A stretch of 64,000 nt of DNA from Colimorpha sp002372855 (GTDB lineage: Bacteria > Bacteroidota > Bacteroidia > Bacteroidales > P3), in NCBI GenBank assembly GCA_946621635.1, contig CAMOOR010000004.1, positions 1-64,000 on the forward strand, in the 5' to 3' direction. Position numbers and translations under genes: made by a program. The notes under the pieces were generated by a model. That model did no database searches, was not told where the DNA came from, and worked only from the letters and a program-made list of their open reading frames with translations. The stretch's first letter is position 1. Each line of letters starts with the position of its first letter. This document shows positions 57,201 to 64,000 of this stretch, piece after piece.

Positions 57201-59195
57201 AACACCACTCGTTGGTGCATCGTCCGCGACGGTGGTGGCCACATCGACTCCACTCTCGTCGACGGCCATTGGACCTATCGCGACACTGTGTGGTCCGACT
57301 TCGAGATCGGCCGCTTCAACGAGCAGCTCTTCCTCGACCTTGGCCTCGCCGTCACCCTGGTCAACCCCAAACCCATTGCCACCAACCTCGGCTACTATGT
57401 CAGCAACTCTTATGCCGGCAAGTTCGCCTATGGCGCTGCCACCAAGGGCTCTGTCCTCGGCTCCGAGATGAACTTTGCCGATGAGAACAAGCAGTGGCTC
57501 AGCGGTGTTCCCGACAACGACTCCTACTTCATCTACAACTGGATTCGTTCCGGTTCGCAGTTCGCTGCCAACACCTACCTCACCTTCCAGGGTTCCACCG
57601 CCGCACCCAATGTTTCCGAGCCTTACCTCGACGAGGACTACTTCCATGGCATCAGCGACAACTCCCTCAGTGGCGCTGTCAGCACCGAGGCTCTCGACAA
57701 GGAGCAGGAATTCGAAAGTGTTGTCTACGGCTACTGGGGCCCCTACGGCCTGGCCTCCACTCAGACCTTCCACCCCGGCTTCAACTACTCCTACTACATC
57801 GCTCCCGACGACACCCTTGCAGCTCTCAACATCAACAAGAATCGTCTCCTCCGCGAGCTGATGGTCAACGCCTGGAGCAAGTCCATCCACTTTAGCTCCC
57901 TGGCCAACCTGCCCAGCATCCATTTCGTCTTCACCTCCGACACCTCCAAGTGGACCCGCTGCCCGGTCATTGAGCAGTGCGACGACTACACCCAGGCCGA
58001 AGGCAATGCCCGCCGCTTCAGCGCCCGTCGCCACGCCTCCGTCAACAAGGAGGGCAAGACCTGCGCCGACCTCGGCATCGCTGCCGACACCTCCGATCCT
58101 TCCAACCCCGCCTACATCTGCGAGAACGGTATGGGCTGGTTCCCCGGCTATGCCATCAACACCCTTACCGGCGAGCGCCTCAACATCATGTTCGGTGAAG
58201 ATTCGCGCTACATCCAGCACAATGGTGCCGACATGATGTGGAACCCCGACGGCACCCTCACCGAGGGTACCCAGAACTATGTCATCGGCGGCCGCCACTA
58301 CATCTATGTCATGAATGCCACCATGCAGCCCTTCTACAACATGGCTTCGCTCTCCACCGTCATTCCTGCCGAATATGCCACGCCTTCCTACGATGCCGGC
58401 CGCTGGTGCATGCAGATGCTCTCCTCCGCCGACCGCCTGATGGAAGCAGTCGTCCCCTATTCCGACACCTACCGTCTCAATAAGGGCCTCACCAAGAATG
58501 CCGATGCAGGTATTATCCCCGTCCGCGACTCCCTCTCCCTGCTCTACGCCTCTGTGGCTTGGGTCAACATGCCCATGGTCAACGACCGCTACGCTTTCAC
58601 CAACCCCATGGACATTCCTTGCGATGTCACTATCCACATCGACGTCCGCAGCCCCTATGGCACCTACATGTCCACCAACAAGACCACTTCGGTCAATGCC
58701 GGTGCCGCCCTGCGCAACCATGAGATGCCTGCTTACCAGTTCGTGCTTGGTCCCGACGACGCTGTTCTCGAAAACATCGCCACCGCCTCCAATGCACGTC
58801 AGGATTATATCGATTCCCTCCTCGGACGTATCAACATCGTCCCGAACCCCTACTACAGCTATTCCAATTATGAGACCGCTAGCCAGCTCGAGACCAAGGT
58901 CCGCATCATCAACCTGCCCACCGGCGTTGAGAACGGTCAGCCCCAAGGCTGTACCATCCGCATCTACACCGTCGACGGCACCCTGGTGCGTACCCTCGGC
59001 CCCACGGCCGTCACGCGCGACGCCAGCATCGGAGCTGAAAACACCACTGTCGATTGGGACCTCCACAACCAGGCGGGTATCCCCATCGCCGGCGGCATGT
59101 ACCTCATCCACGTCAACGTTCCCGGCATCGGCGAACGTGTCATCAAGTGGTTCGGTACCATGCGTCCTGTCGACCTCAACTCCTTCGGTTTCTAA
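54246..59195 (+). CDS. Giant secreted protein of unknown function, T9SS-module partner
   Basis: The 1649 residues start with a signal peptide (MKSIYSKLVLVSLLLVTCAP, ending near VSA) and a cysteine pair, ECIEC. The body has repeated aromatic beta patterns without a recognisable catalytic motif; EF-hand-like acid stretches such as DADNDGIYNPHNGDYP (about 198-213) may bind calcium. The C-terminal 130 residues read NIVPNPYYSYSNYETASQLE ... NTTVDWDLHNQAGIPIAGGM, the fold of sorting-type domains, but end MRPVDLNSFGF rather than a standard terminus. It lies between the receptor and a PorV-like gene, so export by T9SS or a related route is likely. Confidence 0.78.
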   Translation: MKSIYSKLVLVSLLLVTCAPTVSARECIECIKNNARKAAVQTKAAACKRAQSTAELNINNVRALINGYGNMWYDGSIAQYHLPKNSNTTPLFCAALWIGGTDVNDQLRIAALRFGSEGDDYWPGPLKINGTASIDLPVCNYYDKHYIITKAEVLAFMEHFDYSGSTVTMKSDPGDDLTEVILNWPAKGDGGDDLTSYLAPFFDADNDGIYNPHNGDYPYYDFNNDLCPRTIKQRHPERANVSIPTMETEQNIVTGGILSDQVLKGDQTIWWVFNDMGNTHTETNGQPIGLEIRAQAFAFATNDRINDMTFYSYEIINRSTYELRETYFSQWVDPDLGFAWDDFVGCDVRRGLGYCYNGDGSDGPGSGSYAGIPPAVGIDFFQGPYMDPDGKDNPKIDLAYILSRPASEPVRKLLDQYKMKKKDSTVDSLDINGNVVYDTIAISYDADDFYALDYKSWYFVPGDAIGNCAINGVNFGNNIVDDERFGMRRFVYYDNGGSSINGEPSKASDYYYYLRGYWKNGQRMKYGGNAISTGTTNLDCDFMFPGDSDPWHWGTDGQVPSINPNDWTEKNAGNTPNDRRFMQSAGPFTLKPGALNYITVGIPFAQANSGDNWASVELLRQVDDVCQRLFENCFKVLDGPDAPTLTAQELENEVILYLTYENPNSNNFGESYMEASPSIPSSYTDSAGVSHAYDIFYRFEGFQIYQLKDATCSIADIDNKEKAVLVAQCDIENYYDSLVYDYDGNGNVIGSHANESPSLPIGTLINFTTNTATGIQEGKVMVQGANTGIQHVFRLTTDAFASGNNTNLVNNREYYYVAIAYAQNRFKEYSQSDAEYIDGQKEPYLAGRKNERGGSILPITVIPHSPSAEAGGRQAQAEFGMSPRIIRLGGYGNGGSLLRLSQASIDTLMGNPDKGLLPKAPGTFSSRFVGSNNISSMNNPCIIANPSYEEDFGPINVRVIDPLKIHEGRFNILFNNEDNDTTTIANTTRWCIVRDGGGHIDSTLVDGHWTYRDTVWSDFEIGRFNEQLFLDLGLAVTLVNPKPIATNLGYYVSNSYAGKFAYGAATKGSVLGSEMNFADENKQWLSGVPDNDSYFIYNWIRSGSQFAANTYLTFQGSTAAPNVSEPYLDEDYFHGISDNSLSGAVSTEALDKEQEFESVVYGYWGPYGLASTQTFHPGFNYSYYIAPDDTLAALNINKNRLLRELMVNAWSKSIHFSSLANLPSIHFVFTSDTSKWTRCPVIEQCDDYTQAEGNARRFSARRHASVNKEGKTCADLGIAADTSDPSNPAYICENGMGWFPGYAINTLTGERLNIMFGEDSRYIQHNGADMMWNPDGTLTEGTQNYVIGGRHYIYVMNATMQPFYNMASLSTVIPAEYATPSYDAGRWCMQMLSSADRLMEAVVPYSDTYRLNKGLTKNADAGIIPVRDSLSLLYASVAWVNMPMVNDRYAFTNPMDIPCDVTIHIDVRSPYGTYMSTNKTTSVNAGAALRNHEMPAYQFVLGPDDAVLENIATASNARQDYIDSLLGRINIVPNPYYSYSNYETASQLETKVRIINLPTGVENGQPQGCTIRIYTVDGTLVRTLGPTAVTRDASIGAENTTVDWDLHNQAGIPIAGGMYLIHVNVPGIGERVIKWFGTMRPVDLNSFGF

Positions 59196-59229
59196 CACAG
59201 TTTGATAACAACTAAACATTAATACAGAG

Positions 59230-60306
59230 ATGAAAAGAATATTAAGAATATTTGCTGTAGTTGTGATTCTCACGGCGCTTTCCGCCCCGTCAGCCCAGGC
59301 TGGCAACGATGAACGTCGTGGCACAGCGGGCGCCTCTGAATTGCTTGTCAATCCCTGGACCCGCAGCACCGGTTGGGGTGGCGTCAACATCGCCAACGTC
59401 CGTGGCCTCGACGCCCTGTTCAACAACGCCGCCGGTCTTGCCTTCGTCGATGGTGTCGAAGTGGCCTATTCCAACACCTTGCTCTATGGTGGTCGCAGCG
59501 GCCTCTCCAGTGGCGCAACCATCAACGCCTTCGGTCTTGGCATCCGCGTCTTCGACGCCGGCGTTCTCGGTGTCTACGTCATGTCCATGGGCTTTGGCGA
59601 CATCGATGTCACCACCTATTCCAGCCCCGAGGCAGGCCTCAACGGCACCTTCTCGCCCAGCTACATGAACATCAACGTGGCCTATGCCCACAGCTTCACC
59701 CGTAGCATCCACGGCGGCGCTGTCGTCAAACTGATCACCGAAAGCACCGACAACGTCTCGGCCACCGGCTTCGGCATCGACGCCGGTATCCAGTACGTCA
59801 CCGGCGAGTTCGACCAGCTCAAGTTCGGTATCTCCCTCAAGAACTGGGGTCCCTCCATGAGCTACGGAGGCTCCGGCCTCTCCCTCCAAATGGTCAACAA
59901 TGCCGGCAACAACTTCACCGTCGAGACCCGTTCGGCCGAGATGGAGCTTCCCACCTGCCTCAACATCGGTATCTCCTACGACTTCCTGATCGACAAGTGG
60001 GACCAGCGACTCACCCTCGCCGCCTCCTTCACCTCCAACGCCTTCCTGCGCGACAACTACACCGTCGGTCTTGAGTACAGCCTGCTCAACATGGTCCAGC
60101 TCCGCGCCGGCTACGTCATGCAGCCCGGCCTCTGGACCAACGACGCCGCCACTGCCAGGAATGGCATCTGCGCCGGTGCCTCGGTCGACGTGCCCCTCCA
60201 CAAGAAGGACTCCGACAGCAAGACAGGCCTCACCATCGACTACTCCTATCAGTCGGCCGACCCCCTCAAGGGCACCCACTCGATCGGAGCCAGCTTCCGT
60301 TTCTAA
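59230..60306 (+). CDS. PorV/PorQ family outer-membrane barrel protein
   Basis: The 358 residues have a signal peptide ending AQA and begin the mature part with RRGTAGASELLVNPWTRSTG and GWGGVNIANVRGLDALFNNAA, the PorV/PorQ opening. PorV is a FadL-like 14-strand barrel that shuttles T9SS cargo from the translocon to the sortase. The final strand is HSIGASFRF, ending in Phe. It is the third gene of the receptor-secreted protein module and is followed by a strong terminator. It is a paralogue candidate, so the main PorV may lie elsewhere. Confidence 0.87.
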   Translation: MKRILRIFAVVVILTALSAPSAQAGNDERRGTAGASELLVNPWTRSTGWGGVNIANVRGLDALFNNAAGLAFVDGVEVAYSNTLLYGGRSGLSSGATINAFGLGIRVFDAGVLGVYVMSMGFGDIDVTTYSSPEAGLNGTFSPSYMNINVAYAHSFTRSIHGGAVVKLITESTDNVSATGFGIDAGIQYVTGEFDQLKFGISLKNWGPSMSYGGSGLSLQMVNNAGNNFTVETRSAEMELPTCLNIGISYDFLIDKWDQRLTLAASFTSNAFLRDNYTVGLEYSLLNMVQLRAGYVMQPGLWTNDAATARNGICAGASVDVPLHKKDSDSKTGLTIDYSYQSADPLKGTHSIGASFRF

Positions 60307-60334
60307 CGCCTGAGCAAAGACACATCAATCCTTG

Positions 60335-60371
60335 TTGGGAAAGGCTTGCAAAAGCCTTTCCCACTTTTTAA
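60335..60371 (+). terminator. Terminator of the outer-membrane module
   Basis: GGGAAAGGC (60337-60345) pairs with GCCTTTCCC (60354-60362), followed by ACTTTTT. Confidence 0.9.
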
Positions 60372-60397
60372 AACCCAATAAAAAACCACTATCGATC

Positions 60398-60871
60398 ATG
60401 TCAGAAATCAAATATTACAGTGAAGAAGGCCTGCAGAAGCTCAAGGACGAGCTCCGCCACCTCATCGCCGTGGAGCGTCCCGCCGCTTCGGCAGCCATCG
60501 CCGAGGCCCGCGACAAAGGCGACCTCTCCGAGAACGCCGAGTACGACGCCGCCAAGGAGGCCCAGGGCCACCTCGAGGCCCGCATCTCCAAGCTCCAGGA
60601 CCTCGTGGCCAACGCCCGCCTGCTCGACGAGAGCAAAATCGACACCTCCAAGGTGCTCCTCCTCTCCATCATCACCATCCGCAACACCAAAAACAACCTC
60701 AAACAGACCTACACCATCGTCCCCGAGAGCGAAGCCAACCTCAAACAGGGCAAAATCAGCGTCACCTCGCCCTTCGCCTCGGCCTTCCTCGGCCACAAGG
60801 TGGGCGACATCGTAGAGGTCAATGTCCCCGCTGGCAAGATGAATTTCGAGCTTATCAAGATTGAACGCTAA
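60398..60871 (+). CDS. greA: Transcription elongation factor GreA
   Basis: GreA rescues backtracked RNA polymerase by stimulating transcript cleavage. The 157 residues contain the coiled coil with the acidic tip ARDKGDLSENAEYDAAKEAQ (Asp and Glu at the tip) and the C-terminal FKBP-like domain ending VNVPAGKMNFELIKIER. The ATG at 60398 lies after the preceding terminator; longer frames start inside the terminator stem. Confidence 0.96.
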   Translation: MSEIKYYSEEGLQKLKDELRHLIAVERPAASAAIAEARDKGDLSENAEYDAAKEAQGHLEARISKLQDLVANARLLDESKIDTSKVLLLSIITIRNTKNNLKQTYTIVPESEANLKQGKISVTSPFASAFLGHKVGDIVEVNVPAGKMNFELIKIER

Positions 60872-60883
60872 AACCCCTTTGCT

Positions 60884-61273
60884 ATGACCATTTTCAGCAA
60901 AATCGTTGCAGGCGAAATCCCCTGCTACAAGGTGGCCGAGACCGAACACTGCTTCGCGTTCCTCGACATCAACCCCGTCGTCCCGGGCCATGTGCTCTGC
61001 ATCCCCAAGAAGGAGGTCGACTACATCTTCGACCTCGACGAGGAGCTCTTCACCGAGCTGCACCTCTTCGCCCGCCGCGTGGCCAAAGGCCTCAAAAAGG
61101 TCTGCCCCTGCATCAAGATTGGCGAAGCCGTGGTGGGCATCGACGTCCCCCACGTCCACATCCACCTCATGCCCCTCAACCATCCCGGCGACCTCAACTT
61201 CAGCCACCATGTCGAGATGACCCCCGACGAGCTCTCCTCCCTCGCGGCCCGCATCGCCGCCGCCATCGAGTAG
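60884..61273 (+). CDS. HIT family nucleotide-binding hydrolase
   Basis: HIT proteins hydrolyse nucleoside phosphoramidates or dinucleotides. The 129 residues start IFSKIVAGEIPCYKVAE, the Hint-branch signature, and carry the histidine triad HVHIHLMP (His90, His92, His94). Cys14 and Cys23 replace residues often used for zinc. It lies 12 nt after greA and shares its transcript. Confidence 0.93.
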   Translation: MTIFSKIVAGEIPCYKVAETEHCFAFLDINPVVPGHVLCIPKKEVDYIFDLDEELFTELHLFARRVAKGLKKVCPCIKIGEAVVGIDVPHVHIHLMPLNHPGDLNFSHHVEMTPDELSSLAARIAAAIE

Positions 61274-61305
61274 CCCTCTCCCGCGGTCCGTCCCGCTCCC
61301 CAATA

Positions 61306-61350
61306 GCGCACGCCGGCAAGGCTCACCCTTGCCGGCGTGCGCTTTTTTTT
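61306..61350 (+). terminator. Terminator after the HIT gene
   Basis: GCGCACGCCGGCAAGG pairs with CCTTGCCGGCGTGCGC around a short loop, followed by T8. Confidence 0.92.
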
Positions 61351-61423
61351 GTCCCTTCCACCTCCCACCAGCCTCTCACTAGCCTCCTTTCAACCTCCTC
61401 CCAACCACCCACCCGATACCTAC

Positions 61424-61573
61424 CCGAGAGGTACATAATTCGGCATTTCTTATATCGTTCTTATATCGTTCTCATATACTTCTCATATACTTCTTATATA
61501 GGTAATATAAGAAGTATATGAGAAGTATATAGGAACTATATGAGAAGGGCCGAATTTGACCCCTCCCGGGGGG
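61424..61573. repeat. Long hairpin repeat built of 11-bp units (family A)
   Basis: Left arm AATTCGGC then TTCTTATATCG (x2), TTCTCATATAC (x2), TTCTTATATA; right arm the complements, ending GGGCCGAATT and CCCCTCCCGGGG. The left arm has one unit more than the right. Positions 61510-61573 match 1-63 of the window. Confidence 0.9.
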
Positions 61574-61613
61574 GAGTTTGGAGTTATGAGTTAAGAGTTA
61601 TGAGTTAAGAGTT
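61574..61613. repeat. GAGTTAA/GAGTTAT 7-bp tandem repeat
   Basis: The same order of elements as at 68-100: hairpin, then tandem repeat. The rest of the 500-bp gap 61274-61773 holds the terminator, family A and the rpsO promoter. Confidence 0.8.
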
Positions 61614-61694
61614 AGGAGTGGAGAAAAGGGTGGGGTTGGGGTGGGGTTGATTTTCTTAATGAATGTTAAAATGGCAATTTTTTGCAAAAATATT

Positions 61695-61724
61695 TTGCCA
61701 GTTCAGAAAAATGTTGTATTTTTG
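61695..61724 (+). promoter_or_regulatory. Promoter of rpsO
   Basis: TTG 61695-61697, then TATTTTTG 61717-61724 with a 19-nt gap. Confidence 0.82.
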
Positions 61725-61773
61725 CAGTCGAAAACAAGAACAAATTAATAGGCTAAAACAAACATAACACGTT

Positions 61774-62043
61774 ATGTATCTGACAAAAGAAAAGAAAGAA
61801 GAAATATTTGCCAAGTATGGCAAATCGGCTCAGGACACTGGCAGCGCCGAGGGACAGATTGCTCTCTTCACCTATCGCATCCAGCACCTCACCGAGCTGA
61901 TGAAACAACACAAGAAAGACCAGGTCTCCGAGCGCGCCCTCGTGGGTCTCGTCGGCAAGCGTCGCAAGATGCTCGACTACCTGAAGGAGACCGACATCGA
62001 GCGCTACCGCGCCATTGTCAAACAGCTTGGCCTGCGTAAATAA
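61774..62043 (+). CDS. rpsO: 30S ribosomal protein S15
   Basis: The 89 residues are full length and carry the family blocks DTGSAEGQIALFTYRIQHLTEL (quoted by DTGSAEGQIALFTYRIQHL), KDQVSERALVGLVGKRRKML and DIERYRAIVKQLGLRK. S15 binds 16S rRNA early in assembly of the small subunit. The gene stands alone with its own promoter and terminator. Confidence 0.97.
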   Translation: MYLTKEKKEEIFAKYGKSAQDTGSAEGQIALFTYRIQHLTELMKQHKKDQVSERALVGLVGKRRKMLDYLKETDIERYRAIVKQLGLRK

Positions 62044-62079
62044 GGAAAAGAATAGTTTTTCATATTTATTTGGTTATGG

Positions 62080-62115
62080 TTGGGACTGCTCGGTTTTTCC
62101 GGGTAGTCCTTTTTT
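62080..62115 (+). terminator. Terminator of rpsO
   Basis: GGACTGCTCGG pairs with CCGGGTAGTCC (two G-U pairs) around TTTTT and is followed by T7. Confidence 0.88.
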
Positions 62116-62282
62116 TATGTTTTGTCTGTTGAAAATTTTTTTCGCCCTGTAGCGTTTGATTTCTAGTCTTTTGTGCGTTTTTTTGGGGGCTTTTTGTAGT
62201 GTTTTCCCGTCTTTTTACGTTATTATATTCATAAGGGTTAAACACGGTTTGAAACACTAATTAAAGAATACAAGGTAAAAAA

Positions 62283-64000
62283 ATGAAACAGATGAAGCGA
62301 AAGATGATGCTTGTGGGCATGATGCTGACGGCTTTTGCCGCCTCGGCCCAGACGTTTGTCTCCACCCTGCCGGGCAAACGCAATGCGTTGATTGAGGAAT
62401 ACACCGGCGTGAACTGCCAGTATTGCCCGCTGGGGCACAAGGCCACCGACCAGACCGTGGAGGCGTTCCCGGGGCGTGTCTTCGCCATCAATATCCACCA
62501 GGGCACCTTCGCCTCGCGTTTCACCACGCAGTGGGGCAATGCCCTTGCGGGCCAGGCCAGCATCAGCGGCTACCCCTCCTCGACGTTGAACCGCCATGCC
62601 TTCTTCGGCAACTCGATCCATATCGACCCGGGCCAGGCCTATTCCTGCGCCGCCGAGATTCTGGAGATGGACGCCCCCGTCAATGTGGCCGCCACGGTCG
62701 ACATCGACCCGCAGTCGCGCCTGATGGTGGTGAAGGTGGAGGCTTACTATACCGCCGACGCCAACGGTGGCACCAACATGCTCAATGTGGCCCTGGTACA
62801 GAACAATGTGCTGTACTATCAGGCCGGCGCCTCGTCCTATTATCCCGAGAACATGGTCAACGGTGAGTACCAGCACAAGCACATCCTGCGCGACCTCCTC
62901 ACCGGGCAGTGGGGTGACACCATCCACCAGACCACGGCGGGCAGCTTCTTCACCAAGGAGTACGCCTACGTCATTCCGCCGCAGATCGGCGACCTGGAGG
63001 TGCCCGATGTCGACGACCTCAGCGTGGTGGTCTTCGTGTGCGAAGGCCGCAAGGAGGTGCTCAACGCCTGCGAGGCCATCCGCACGGGCGACAAGGCCTA
63101 CATCGCCCACGGCAATGCCGGCGGCGAGGAGTGCTCGCTGGAGTGGAACCCCTACGTCACCGTGGTCAATCCCACCGACCAGCCCATCGACAACCTGAAG
63201 CTCAACGTCGACGGCTCCGTGGTGACCCGCAACAAGACCATTGCCCCCTACTGCAGCGACACTGTGCGCATTGCCCACTTCGCCATCGACGCCATGCCCG
63301 AGGCCAGCCAGAGCTACAGCCAGAGCGTCAGCGTGGCCTTCTCCAGCTTTGCCAGCAACGGCCATGAGGTTGCCGCCGCCGGCGACCCCGTCGGCATCAG
63401 CTACGGCAATGCCGAACTCTACACCGCCGAAGGCCCCCTGACGTTGCGCATCCGCTACGACAGCTATCCCACCGAGGTCTCCTTCACGCTGGCCGGCATG
63501 GACGACTGCCGCTACTACTACCAGACCACCGGCTCCCAGTCCGACGCCGGCGCCACGCGCGAGTACACCCTCTCGCCCGCCACGGCCGGCCTCTACCGCC
63601 TCAAGGTGTACGACGTTGGCGGCGACGGCCTGAGCGGCACCGTGGCTGTGGTCGACGCCCAGGGCAACACCCTCTTCAGCCGCAACGGCAGCGACCTCAT
63701 GGTGTGGGACGACCTCTACCTCAACATCACCACCGCCGGCAGCGACGGCCCGCAGGACCCCGTGGTGGCCATCGACGATGTGGCCATGCATAGCGTCAGC
63801 CTGCAGCTCTACCCCAATCCCGCCACCGACCGCCTGATGCTCTCGGCCGACATGCCGGTGCAGCGCGTGCAGGTGTTCGACATGACGGGTCGCATGGTGA
63901 TGAGCTCGACGGGGACGGAGCTCGACGTGTCGACGCTTCCCGCCGGCCTCTACATGCTCCGTGCCATGGGCGAAACGGGCGTGGGCAGCAAGAAGTTCAT
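62283..64000 (+). CDS. Omp28-like secreted protein with T9SS-type sorting domain (partial)
   Basis: At least 572 residues are present; the frame runs off the window. It starts MKQMKRKMMLVGMMLTAFAA with cleavage near SAQ. Next is EEYTGVNCQYCPLGHKA, with Cys45 and Cys48 forming the CxxC of the thioredoxin-like Omp28 family. A beta-rich middle follows, then near 63806 begins a type A sorting domain, SLQLYPNPATDRLMLSADMP, continuing VQRVQVFDMTGRMVM and TLPAGLYMLRAMGETG. Only the last few residues are missing. It is therefore a surface or secreted protein exported by T9SS, possibly with a redox-active or structural disulfide. Confidence 0.88.
   Translation, partial: MKQMKRKMMLVGMMLTAFAASAQTFVSTLPGKRNALIEEYTGVNCQYCPLGHKATDQTVEAFPGRVFAINIHQGTFASRFTTQWGNALAGQASISGYPSSTLNRHAFFGNSIHIDPGQAYSCAAEILEMDAPVNVAATVDIDPQSRLMVVKVEAYYTADANGGTNMLNVALVQNNVLYYQAGASSYYPENMVNGEYQHKHILRDLLTGQWGDTIHQTTAGSFFTKEYAYVIPPQIGDLEVPDVDDLSVVVFVCEGRKEVLNACEAIRTGDKAYIAHGNAGGEECSLEWNPYVTVVNPTDQPIDNLKLNVDGSVVTRNKTIAPYCSDTVRIAHFAIDAMPEASQSYSQSVSVAFSSFASNGHEVAAAGDPVGISYGNAELYTAEGPLTLRIRYDSYPTEVSFTLAGMDDCRYYYQTTGSQSDAGATREYTLSPATAGLYRLKVYDVGGDGLSGTVAVVDAQGNTLFSRNGSDLMVWDDLYLNITTAGSDGPQDPVVAIDDVAMHSVSLQLYPNPATDRLMLSADMPVQRVQVFDMTGRMVMSSTGTELDVSTLPAGLYMLRAMGETGVGSKKF

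Overview
The window looks like a high-GC member of the Bacteroidota, most likely order Bacteroidales. The evidence is: type IX secretion (T9SS) genes (porZ, a PorV/PorQ-family barrel, an Omp28-like protein, a C-terminal sorting-domain remnant), a fused SecDF, DUF4301, a TonB-dependent receptor with an N-terminal carboxypeptidase-regulatory domain, and many promoters of the Bacteroidota type (TAnnTTTG about 20 nt after TTG). I saw no rRNA, tRNA or CRISPR array.

Layout. 1-9.8 kb: a conserved unknown gene, then a tight run gmk-mreC-(TraB/GumN)-mreD-porZ-recO-S8 peptidase, tying nucleotide metabolism, cell shape, T9SS and repair together. 10.2-15.9 kb: a lone urocanate hydratase, two secreted regulatory-domain proteins, an ion channel and a SIMPL protein. 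16.5-19.8 kb: a queuosine-precursor operon queC-queD-queE-queF, led by what reads as a preQ1-I riboswitch, then a pyridoxal kinase. 19.8-22.9 kb: an ECF sigma/anti-sigma pair driving two outer-membrane proteins. 23-28 kb: secreted proteins of unknown function, then a LytTR regulator coupled to a membrane phosphodiester-glycosidase-like protein. 28-31 kb: an SF1 helicase with an internal DEDDh exonuclease.

31.2-37.0 kb is an accessory, visibly AT-richer island. It holds a four-gene cassette (a PD-(D/E)xK-like nuclease, a small membrane protein, a protein with eight 11-residue Trp repeats plus a Gly/Ala membrane segment, and an acidic partner). Next to it is a radical SAM/SPASM enzyme with a PqqD-like N-terminus, followed 18 nt later by an unreported 40-residue four-cysteine peptide: a candidate RiPP locus. 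A neighbouring regulator-like gene carries the same 15-bp motif directly upstream of its promoter as the radical SAM gene does. A Ser/Thr kinase fused to BspA-like leucine-rich repeats follows.

39-50 kb: a nudix gene broken by one stop codon, a 45-residue basic protein, LemA-TPM, a degenerate T9SS cargo remnant, DUF4301, cyclophilin, pheS-folB, radC, secDF. 50.4-60.3 kb: a three-gene outer-membrane/T9SS-type module (TonB-dependent receptor, 1649-residue secreted protein, PorV-like barrel). 60.4-64 kb: greA, HIT protein, rpsO and a partial Omp28-like protein.

A second theme is the repeat load. At least nine families of short palindromic or tandem repeats occur here, and several sit in frame inside coding genes, most strikingly three families in one helicase gene and a 96-bp element (exactly 32 codons) in two unrelated genes.
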